NCBI GenBank assembly: GCA_002497345.1
Contig: DANS01000032.1
Coordinates: forward strand, 8,668-14,003
DNA from: Thermoproteus sp. UBA157
GTDB lineage: Archaea; Thermoproteota; Thermoprotei; Thermoproteales; Thermoproteaceae
Reading direction: 5' to 3'
Length of the DNA stretch: 5,336 bases
Every line of letters begins with the position of its first letter. Position 1 is the first letter of the stretch. The notes beneath the pieces are model-generated. The model searched no databases and was not told the origin of the DNA. It was given only the letters and a program-made list of their open reading frames with translations. A program made the position numbers and the translations under genes. Below are positions 1 through 5,336 of the stretch, in pieces.

Positions 1-911
1 GCTTCGATCAATCTAGGCTTTACATTCTTACACGTCTCGGTGGCATAGGGACATCTATCGGCGAAGGGACAGCCTCTGCCAGCCAGCGAGAACTCTATCG
101 TTACGCTGGTTATTCTAGCGCTCCAACGCTCCTTGAGTTTAGGCACCGAAGATAGCAATAGCTGCGTGTAGGGATGAAGCGGCTTGCTGAAAACGGCGTC
201 GACTGGGCCGTATTCCACCATCAGCCCCTTGTAGAGCACCAAGATCTTGTCGCCTATATATGAGGCGAGGCCCATGTCGTGCGTTATGAAGAGCACGGTC
301 AATCCCATCTTCTCCCTTATCTCGTGCAACAAGTTGAGGACGGACACGCGGAGGGAGGCGTCTATCATCGAGACGGGCTCGTCGGCCAGGAGCACCTTGG
401 GCTGGATCAACAACGCCCTGGCTATCGATATCCTCTGTAGCTGGCCTCCCGAGAGCTGGTGGGGGTATTTGCCGATTACATCTCTGGGCGAAAGCCCAAC
501 GAAGGACAACGCCTCCTCTATCAGCTTAGTTCTATCGACCTCCGAGAGCTCCGGCCTATACTTCCGCAACGTCTTGTGCATTATGCGATCTACCCTATAG
601 AACGGGTTGAAGGAGGAGTAAGGATCTTGGAGGACGGCTTGCACCTCGCGCCAATACTCCCTGGGCTTCCAGTCCTTGAGGGGACGGCCTCTGTACTTTA
701 TCTCGCCAGATGTAGGCTCGAGCGCCTTGAGCAGTATCCTCAACAACGTGGTCTTGCCGCTGCCCGACTCCCCCACAATGGACAAGATCTCCCCCTCCTT
801 AACGTCGAAGTTGACGTCGTCCAGAGCTAGTATCCTTATAGTGCGCAGGAAGCCCGACGTGAACACCTTAGTGAGGCCTCTCACCTCGTAGATTAATTCG
901 CCCGAGCTCAT
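1..911 (-). CDS. dppF: DppF-type oligopeptide/oligosaccharide ABC transporter ATPase (3' end cut by window edge)
   Basis: This is the second ATP-hydrolysing subunit of the importer, acting at the inner face of the membrane with DppD and the two permeases. The frame is open from the ATG at 911 to the left edge (303 whole codons, no stop); family members run about 310-330 residues, so only the tail is missing. Visible motifs: Walker A GESGSGKT (47-54), Q-loop Gln95 in QDPYSSFNP, signature LSGGQ (153-157), Walker B ending in Asp177-Glu178, D-loop SMID (181-184) and H-loop His211. All catalytic residues are intact. The LHPYT motif (245-249) and CPFADRCPYATETC (281-294) mark the C-terminal oligo_HPY domain of DppD/DppF/OppD/OppF proteins. 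The ATG overlaps the dppD stop as ATGA and follows a purine-rich ribosome-binding site, which supports this start. Family assignment is firm; the substrate is unknown. Confidence 0.95.
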   Translation of the reverse strand, partial: MSSGELIYEVRGLTKVFTSGFLRTIRILALDDVNFDVKEGEILSIVGESGSGKTTLLRILLKALEPTSGEIKYRGRPLKDWKPREYWREVQAVLQDPYSSFNPFYRVDRIMHKTLRKYRPELSEVDRTKLIEEALSFVGLSPRDVIGKYPHQLSGGQLQRISIARALLIQPKVLLADEPVSMIDASLRVSVLNLLHEIREKMGLTVLFITHDMGLASYIGDKILVLYKGLMVEYGPVDAVFSKPLHPYTQLLLSSVPKLKERWSARITSVTIEFSLAGRGCPFADRCPYATETCKNVKPRLIE

Positions 912-1894
912 GGCCTCGCCCCCTCCCTTTTCGCGTAAAGCCAACATTTGACCTTGACGCCCCCCACGTCCACCTCAGGCGGATCCTCCTCCTTGCATAT
1001 ATCCATCCTATAGCGGCAACGGGGGTAGAACCTACAGCCCTTAGGCGGGTTCAATAAGTCGGGCGGCTCGCCCGTGAGGCCCTCCAGCTTCACCTTCCTT
1101 ATGTTCATCCCAGGCTCCACGATGGCCGACATCAAGCCCTTGGTGTACGGGTGCAAAGGCTCGTGGACTACTTTATCGGCTGAACCGCTCTCAACGATTT
1201 GACCTGCGTACATAACCGCTATATCTGTCGCTATCTGATACGCTGTGGCTATGTCGTGTGAGATGAAGATCATCGTCTTGATCGCGCCCTCCTTGAACAA
1301 GTCTTGGAGATACTGTATTACCAATCTCTGTATCACCACGTCGAGCGCTGACGTGGGCTCGTCGGCTATTAGCACCTCTGGATTCAACAAGGTGCTTAAC
1401 AATATGGCGACCCTCTGCCTCATACCCCCAGAGAGCTCCACGGGGTATCTATCCAGCACCCACTTGGGGAGCCCTATTTGCAAGGCCCTCTCCTGCGCCC
1501 TCTTGATCATGTCATCGAGCTCGAGCTTTATAGAATCCTTGTGAGAATCGACTAAGTCCTTTATGAGATCCCTGATCCTCGCCGTTGGGTTCAAGGCGTC
1601 CATGGCGAACTGGGGTATTAACGAGAGGCCGACGCCTCTGATGGCCCTCAGCACCTCGGGGTGAAGCGAGTATATATCTTTGCCTTTGAACAACACCGAT
1701 CCTTGCACCCTCAAAGGAGGTCTCACTAGCGCAGTTAGCGCCATGCCCAGCGTCGATTTGCCGCTGCCCGACTCCCCCACGATTCCCAACACTCTGCCCT
1801 CGCCCACCTCTATGTTGATCCCATCCACGGCCCTGACGAACCCCCTCCTCGTGAAGTAATACGCCTTGAGATCCCTCGTCGCCAACATGGTCAT
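908..1894 (-). CDS. dppD: DppD-type oligopeptide/oligosaccharide ABC transporter ATPase
   Basis: This is the first ATPase subunit of the importer, expected to pair with DppF under the DppB/DppC channel. The 328-residue product has normal family length. Visible motifs: Walker A GESGSGKS (40-47), Q-loop Gln95 in LIPQ followed by DALNP, signature LSGGM (154-158, the DppD/OppD form, followed by RQR), Walker B ending in Asp178-Glu179, D-loop SALD (182-185) and H-loop His213. LHPYT (247-251) and four cysteines (287, 293, 300, 317) form the C-terminal oligo_HPY region. The outer ATG at 1894 overlaps the dppC stop as ATGA, like the other junctions. A second in-frame ATG at 1888 gives the N-terminus MLATRDL, closer to the usual family start, and has better GAGG spacing, so it may be the true start. 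The stop overlaps dppF. Function is confident; the substrate is not known. Confidence 0.96.
   Translation of the reverse strand: MTMLATRDLKAYYFTRRGFVRAVDGINIEVGEGRVLGIVGESGSGKSTLGMALTALVRPPLRVQGSVLFKGKDIYSLHPEVLRAIRGVGLSLIPQFAMDALNPTARIRDLIKDLVDSHKDSIKLELDDMIKRAQERALQIGLPKWVLDRYPVELSGGMRQRVAILLSTLLNPEVLIADEPTSALDVVIQRLVIQYLQDLFKEGAIKTMIFISHDIATAYQIATDIAVMYAGQIVESGSADKVVHEPLHPYTKGLMSAIVEPGMNIRKVKLEGLTGEPPDLLNPPKGCRFYPRCRYRMDICKEEDPPEVDVGGVKVKCWLYAKREGARP
912..927 (-). promoter_or_regulatory. Ribosome-binding site for dppF
   Basis: Read on the minus strand, GGGAGGGGG (927-919) ends 7 bases before the dppF ATG and a second GAGG (917-914) ends 2 bases before it. Both match the GAGG core complementary to the crenarchaeal 16S 3' end. 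They lie inside the last codons of dppD, so dppF can be translated by coupling at the ATGA overlap and by direct ribosome binding. Which of the two GAGG cores is used is not clear. Confidence 0.55.
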
Positions 1895-2751
1895 TCCTCT
1901 CTGAGCCTCGGGTTAAACGCCTTGTCCATGGACATAGCTATCATCGAGAGGGCCGTGGTCGCCAACATCACTATGAGGCCCGGCGGCAGGAACCACCACC
2001 ACGCGCCGTAGCTGGGAGCGCTTAACTGAACTGCCCAGAACAGCATAAAGCCGATCGTCATGGTCTTATAGGGCAGGAGGCCCAAGGCCTCAAGGCCGAC
2101 GTCTGCGACTATGGCGCCGCTGAACTGGAGCACAAAGACCAGGAATATGTACGCCAACATCTGAGGCATGACCTCGGTGAAGGCTATCTCCGCGGGGGAT
2201 TCCCCGCTTAGCTTGGCTACGAGTATGAAGTCCCTCCCCCTTATGCTCATCGCGATGGCCCTCACGGCCCTGGCCGACCAAGGCCAAGAGAATAAGCCTA
2301 TCAATAGGCCTAGCAATGTGGTGGTTATCCACTGCTTTGGTATATAGATTGCTATCAGCAGGATTATCACCACGTTGGGTATAGTCAGTATGGTGTTTGT
2401 AAATAAATTCAAAATTGCGTCAGCGTAGCCCCCGAAGTACCCAGCTATAAGGCCTATTGTAACTCCTATGGCCGTCGCCAAGAGTCCAGCTATAAGGGCT
2501 ATGTATAGGCTATTTCCGAGGCCGTATACCATCTGAGAATAGATGTCGCGGCCAAAGGCGTCCGTGCCAAGCCAGTACTGTGAGTTGGGCGGATAGTACG
2601 GCGGACCGACCACGTCGAAAGGTCCGTACTTGGCCGTGAAGGGGCCCACGACGGCGAGCGCCGCTAGGGCCGCCAATATAATAAGGCCGACTCTGAAGTA
2701 TCCCTCTTTAAAGAGGCTTATGAATAGCTCCTTATATAGTGAGGCGCTCAT
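1891..2751 (-). CDS. dppC: DppC-type ABC transporter permease
   Basis: This is one of the two membrane subunits forming the translocation channel. The 286-residue protein has the DppC layout: an N-terminal membrane segment (about 21-41), then the DppC/OppC motif YWLGTDAFGRDIYSQ (59-73), and about five further hydrophobic segments (roughly 82-105, 116-136, 141-160, 198-218, 254-276). The cytoplasmic EAA-type coupling loop, which docks on the ATPases, spans about 173-197 (RDFILVAKLSGE to VMPQ). The C-terminus ends with NPRLRE, matching the family's DPR-like ending. The usual PPxPxWG stretch after the fifth segment is replaced by a divergent LLPYKTMTIG and an aromatic run GAWWWFLPPG (249-258). 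The ATG overlaps the dppB stop as ATGA and I see no strong Shine-Dalgarno, so translation is probably coupled. Four-base overlaps on both sides place it firmly in the operon. Confidence 0.95.
   Translation of the reverse strand: MSASLYKELFISLFKEGYFRVGLIILAALAALAVVGPFTAKYGPFDVVGPPYYPPNSQYWLGTDAFGRDIYSQMVYGLGNSLYIALIAGLLATAIGVTIGLIAGYFGGYADAILNLFTNTILTIPNVVIILLIAIYIPKQWITTTLLGLLIGLFSWPWSARAVRAIAMSIRGRDFILVAKLSGESPAEIAFTEVMPQMLAYIFLVFVLQFSGAIVADVGLEALGLLPYKTMTIGFMLFWAVQLSAPSYGAWWWFLPPGLIVMLATTALSMIAMSMDKAFNPRLREE
1895..1901 (-). promoter_or_regulatory. Ribosome-binding site bearing on the dppD start
   Basis: GAGAGGA on the minus strand overlaps the last codons of dppC. Its GAGG core ends only 1 base before the ATG at 1894, too close for normal pairing, but 7 bases before the in-frame ATG at 1888, a normal spacing. 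The site therefore favours initiation at 1888, unless translation simply restarts at the ATGA overlap without needing a Shine-Dalgarno. Confidence 0.5.
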
Positions 2752-3758
2752 GATACCACGGCCCTGATTCTAGGATCTATGAATGCATATATTATCTCTA
2801 TCAAGAAGTTGGCTATTATTATCATGGTTACCACGAAGAAGAATATGCCTTGTATCAAGAAGTAATCGTAGTTGCCTATGGCATTGCCGAGGATCAAGCC
2901 GACGCCAGGGTACTGGAACGTGAACTCGAGCACGGCGTTGCCGGCCACTATATAGCCCATCGTAATCGCAAGACCGGTTATCTGAGGCAATATGGCATTC
3001 TTGTACGCGTAACGCCTCAAGGCGCTACGCATTAAGCCGAGGGCCTCGCCGTAGGCCATGTAGTTGCTTCTGACCTCGCTCAACATGTTCTGCCTCATGC
3101 CTATGGCCCAGCCCCCCAGAGAGACGACGAAAAGCGCCAAGAAGGGCAAGGCCATATGCCACAACAGATCCGATATATACGACCACGTCAAGGACGGAAC
3201 CTTGGAGTACGGCGTACCGGTAGGCGGGAAGAGATGTATATAGGCCGAGAAGAGCATCACGAGGATTAGAGCGAACCAGAAGAACGGAGCGTTGTTCAGA
3301 GCGTAGAACGCAGGCAGAGCCGCCTTATCGGTCAAGGTGCCTCTCTTATCGAAGCCTAGATAGGCCCCCAGCTTGTTGCCCGCGTACCAAGACAAAAGTA
3401 TCGCTGGAACTAGAAGAATTATATCATAGGGCAAGGCGCGTAATATTATGTCGGAAACCGGCGTTCCGAAAAGCCATACGGATACCCCAAGGTTCAAGTG
3501 GAGGGCGTTCCATATGAAGAGGAGGTACTGCATATATAGAGGCTTGTTGTAGCCGAACATTTCCTCTATGCGATTCACGAGTGCTTGTAGCGCATCGGGC
3601 GTTAGGTAACCTCCGCCAGCCGATACTATCCTACTTATCATGACCTTGACGGGATCGATGGGAAGAAGTCGAGGCAGTATAAAGTCCAGGCTCACCGCTA
3701 TATACCACGCTATAAAATACTCAATAGCTCTTCGCCTAATATACTTCCAAATTGACAT
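2748..3758 (-). CDS. dppB: DppB-type ABC transporter permease
   Basis: This is the partner channel subunit of DppC. The 336-residue product has normal family length. A basic N-terminus (KYIRRR) leads into the first membrane segment (about 11-32), then a long outside loop with the family's LPIDPV-like stretch (32-37) and YNKPLYMQYLLF (70-81). Further segments lie near 109-133, 153-175, 199-221, 256-280 and 303-328. The EAA coupling loop is YGEALGLMRSALRRYAYKNA (236-255) followed by ILPQ; the FQYPGVG motif (281-287), IQG (302-304) and FIDPR (326-330) are DppB/OppB hallmarks. The ATG at 3758 is supported by an archaeal promoter about 23 bases upstream, which would start transcription at or next to the start codon; no Shine-Dalgarno is present, as expected for a leaderless message. 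It is the first gene of the B-C-D-F cluster and lies 37 bases after the binding-protein gene. Confidence 0.95.
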   Translation of the reverse strand: MSIWKYIRRRAIEYFIAWYIAVSLDFILPRLLPIDPVKVMISRIVSAGGGYLTPDALQALVNRIEEMFGYNKPLYMQYLLFIWNALHLNLGVSVWLFGTPVSDIILRALPYDIILLVPAILLSWYAGNKLGAYLGFDKRGTLTDKAALPAFYALNNAPFFWFALILVMLFSAYIHLFPPTGTPYSKVPSLTWSYISDLLWHMALPFLALFVVSLGGWAIGMRQNMLSEVRSNYMAYGEALGLMRSALRRYAYKNAILPQITGLAITMGYIVAGNAVLEFTFQYPGVGLILGNAIGNYDYFLIQGIFFFVVTMIIIANFLIEIIYAFIDPRIRAVVS

Positions 3759-3773
3759 AAGAATAAAAAAGAA
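3759..3773 (-). terminator. T-rich tract, possible archaeal terminator of the binding-protein transcript
   Basis: Reading the minus strand, the 15 bases just before the dppB ATG are TTCTTTTTTATTCTT, with a run of six T. Archaeal RNA polymerase often stops at oligo-T tracts without needing a hairpin, and none is evident here. The tract lies 22-36 bases past the binding-protein stop codon, so it could partly end that message while the overlapping promoter restarts transcription for dppB. Termination is inferred; the tract may equally be the AT-rich initiation region of the promoter. Confidence 0.4.
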
Positions 3774-3776
3774 TTA

Positions 3777-3793
3777 TATTTAAAAATCTTTCG
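3777..3793 (-). promoter_or_regulatory. Archaeal BRE/TATA promoter for dppB
   Basis: On the minus strand, CGAAAGA (3793-3787) followed at once by TTTTTAAATA (3786-3777) fits a purine-rich BRE plus TATA box. The TATA centre is about 23 bases before the dppB ATG. Archaeal transcription usually begins roughly 25 bases downstream of the TATA centre, so the transcript would start at or beside the A of the ATG and be leaderless. This agrees with the absence of a Shine-Dalgarno before dppB. No operator-like palindrome is apparent. Confidence 0.6.
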
Positions 3794-3795
3794 CG

Positions 3796-5336
3796 TTATC
3801 TACGTCTAAAAGCTAATACCGCCACAATAATTATAATGACCACCAATACGCCCACGACTCCCCACACCCAACCGGGCACCGCCGATGTCACCACGGTCGA
3901 CACCGAGGTAACCACGCTGGTGACGGGCACGGTGGTGGTCATCGTGACGGGGACCGTGGTGGTGGTTCCAGATATCACCGTGGTGGCGTAAGTGGTGGTC
4001 ACCGTGGTGGAGTAGGTCACGGTCTGGACAGCCGCCGAGGCGGGTCTTAGGTGCAACACCACCAATATGTCGTCAGGCGGGCTCCACGCCGGCACGAACA
4101 CAGGCGCTGGGCTGCTCGCGTTGGGCCAGCCCACCCAATAGGCCGTGCTGTAGGCGTACCAGTAGGCGGCCGACACCAACGGTATGGCCGGAGCACACTC
4201 AAGGTACGTCTTTATGAGCTCGGTGTAATACTTTTGCAAGACGTCGTACTCGGTAATGGGCGTAGTCATTATCTTCTGGAACAGCTCGTAGATGCCCGCC
4301 TTATAGAACCTCTCGTAGTCGCCCCACGTAGCCTGGCCGGGCGGCACTGGCGTGCCGCCGGTGCCTGTCGGATACATCACCTCCTGGAAGTAGGGAAGAG
4401 GCGTGAAGCCGGTCCAGCTCCACATTATTACAGCCGAGAAAGTGCCTTCTTGTACGCTGGTCCACCAAGCGCTGTATTGCGGCGCAGCCGTATCGGCCTT
4501 TATGCCGAACTTCTCCAGTTGGTCAGCTATCATTTGGGCCATCTGCATCCAGTCGGTCCAACCATAAGGCACGGCTATAGTCAAGCTCAGCACTGTGCCG
4601 TTGGGCGTGCGCCAGTAGCCGTCGGGCCCCTTGTAGAAGCCCAAGCTCTGCAACAACTTAGCAGCGCCTTCTGGGTCGTACTTCCAACCGTATTGCTGGA
4701 CAGCGGTCCAATTTATGTAGGGAGCCCAGGATCCCTCAAAGATGGTCCCGGTTATGCACAAGGGATCCTTACATGGCAGCTCGTACCCGAACTCGGCTAC
4801 TTGCGATAGCGGCGTAGCGTTTATCACCATCGCCACGGCGCGGCGCACGGCGCATATATTCCACGGGTATGTGTTATTCGCTATTAGCAACATAACCGAC
4901 GGGAACTGCAAGAAATACGGCGGATTCGGCAAGTACGTGTACATCTGGTACTGCCTAAACGTCTCTATCTTGGGCACGAAGAAGCTGTTCCAGTCCAGCA
5001 TATTCTGCTGGATCATAGTCGGGACCAGCGCGTTGGACGTCACGTAGAGCTGGACCAAGTACTTAGGCGGGTTCTTGGGATTTATGCCGAACACCTTCCA
5101 GCCCCACCAGTCATCCCACCGCACGTATACCGCCTCGGTCTGGCCCAAGTAGTACGCCTTATAGGGGCCGCTACCCACGGGGTTGGGGTTGGTCCAAGTC
5201 AACGGGCTCGTGACGTTGTACCAGATGTGTTTGGGCAGTATAGGGTAGTATCTCAGTAGGTAGCTGCTCAAGACGAAATCCATATTGGGCGTTCCGTTGA
5301 ACACGAAGATCGTGGTCGTCGTGTTGTACGGTAAAA
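3796..5336 (-). CDS. Membrane-anchored extracellular solute-binding protein, SBP_bac_5 family (5' end beyond window)
   Basis: This is the receptor of the importer, held outside the cell to capture the solute. The frame stays open to the right edge, giving 512 visible residues; the N-terminus and signal peptide are missing. Counting from the first whole codon, SBP_bac_5 signatures include LPKHIWYNV (33-41), VGSGPYKAYYLG (53-64), the vRxA-type helix CAVRRAVAMVINATPLSQVA (161-180), KYDPEGAAKLLQSLGF (218-233) and MIADQLEKFGIKAD (268-281). The globular part is rich in Trp and Tyr, as in binders of peptides or oligosaccharides. The last 77 residues are a Thr/Val/Ser stalk of about 52 residues, a hydrophobic segment of about 22 and a final RRR: a C-terminal anchor known from crenarchaeal binding proteins of the di/oligopeptide class. 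Eight N-glycosylation sequons and four cysteines are visible. The substrate cannot be read from sequence alone. Confidence 0.93.
   Translation of the reverse strand, partial: LPYNTTTTIFVFNGTPNMDFVLSSYLLRYYPILPKHIWYNVTSPLTWTNPNPVGSGPYKAYYLGQTEAVYVRWDDWWGWKVFGINPKNPPKYLVQLYVTSNALVPTMIQQNMLDWNSFFVPKIETFRQYQMYTYLPNPPYFLQFPSVMLLIANNTYPWNICAVRRAVAMVINATPLSQVAEFGYELPCKDPLCITGTIFEGSWAPYINWTAVQQYGWKYDPEGAAKLLQSLGFYKGPDGYWRTPNGTVLSLTIAVPYGWTDWMQMAQMIADQLEKFGIKADTAAPQYSAWWTSVQEGTFSAVIMWSWTGFTPLPYFQEVMYPTGTGGTPVPPGQATWGDYERFYKAGIYELFQKIMTTPITEYDVLQKYYTELIKTYLECAPAIPLVSAAYWYAYSTAYWVGWPNASSPAPVFVPAWSPPDDILVVLHLRPASAAVQTVTYSTTVTTTYATTVISGTTTTVPVTMTTTVPVTSVVTSVSTVVTSAVPGWVWGVVGVLVVIIIIVAVLAFRRR
3919..4014 (-). 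repeat. Four degenerate 24-bp tandem units encoding the Thr-rich stalk
   Basis: Within the binding-protein stalk the DNA repeats in frame with a 24-base period. In coding order the four octapeptides are YSTTVTTT, YATTVISG, TTTTVPVT and MTTTVPVT, with T-T-V at positions 3-5 of each. On the plus strand, TCACCGTGGTGG occurs exactly at 3975-3986 and 3999-4010, 24 bases apart, and the adjacent units 3920-3943 and 3944-3967 match at 19 of 24 bases. The stalk goes on towards the membrane segment (3874-3918) in a less regular form. The Thr density fits an O-glycosylated spacer, which is an inference. Confidence 0.7.

Noticed and set aside
360..371. D-loop SMID in DppF instead of the common SALD, as a sign of a degenerate ATP site.
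   Set aside because: The invariant Asp is kept, the other ATPase motifs are intact, and similar SMxD forms occur in DppF-like proteins as far as I recall.
247..891. Three overlapping plus-strand frames opposite dppF.
   Set aside because: The minus strand is continuously open here with Walker A, signature, Walker B and H-loop motifs in order. The plus-strand products show no domain and overlap one another.
1..911. Possible frameshift or pseudogene at the left end, because no complete plus-strand or terminated gene is evident there.
   Set aside because: Codon-by-codon translation of the minus strand from 911 to base 3 shows no stop and all ATPase motifs in one frame. The gene is simply cut by the window edge.
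1245..1544. Plus-strand frame opposite dppD (and others at 2850-3035 on the plus strand and 2090-2332 on the minus strand).
   Set aside because: Each is short, has no recognisable domain and lies over a permease or ATPase gene whose motifs are clear.
4051..4809. Long plus-strand open frame (252 codons) opposite the binding-protein gene.
   Set aside because: Its translation is rich in Arg, His, Gly and Val with no recognisable domain, and it lies wholly antisense to a gene with clear SBP_bac_5 motifs. It is a shadow caused by GC-biased third positions.
5302..5304. GTG at 5304 as the start of the binding-protein gene.
   Set aside because: The same frame stays open to the right edge with plausible residues (LPYNTTTTIFVFNG), and a start here would lack the signal peptide and the N-terminal part of the domain. 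The true start lies outside the window.
1..5336. CRISPR arrays, tRNA or rRNA genes, insertion sequences or a novel defence-like system.
   Set aside because: Nearly all bases are used by the five transporter genes. I saw no spaced direct repeats, terminal inverted repeats, transposase motifs or RNA-gene signatures.

Overview
The window looks like a piece of one ABC importer operon from a hyperthermophilic crenarchaeon, most likely a member of the Thermoproteales (Pyrobaculum, Thermoproteus or a relative). This reading rests on the frequent AGG, AGA and ATA codons, short archaeal BRE/TATA signals, very tight gene packing, and a binding protein held by a C-terminal membrane anchor behind a Thr-rich stalk. 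The genus is an inference and no database search was possible.

Every gene lies on the minus strand, so the operon reads from right to left. In order of transcription: a substrate-binding protein (SBP_bac_5 / OppA-DppA family) whose 5' end lies beyond base 5336; a DppB-type permease (3758-2748); a DppC-type permease (2751-1891); a DppD-type ATPase (1894-908); and a DppF-type ATPase (911 to the left edge, missing only its last residues). The three junctions from dppB to dppF are 4-base ATGA overlaps. The only non-coding stretch is 37 bases between the binding protein and dppB. It carries a BRE/TATA-like promoter placed for a near-leaderless dppB transcript, and a T-rich tract that could end the binding-protein transcript. 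No stretch of more than 300 bases lacks a gene.

The parts form one machine. The anchored binding protein captures the solute outside the cell, the two permeases form the channel, and the DppD/DppF pair hydrolyses ATP. Family membership is clear but the substrate is not: in archaea this family carries di- and oligopeptides as well as oligosaccharides such as cellobiose. No regulator, peptidase or glycosidase is present in the window to decide.

I found no previously undescribed system here. The points most worth a second look are the compact terminator/promoter intergenic region, the 24-bp-period tandem repeat encoding the stalk, the Cys clusters at the C-termini of both ATPases, and the uncertain start of dppD.
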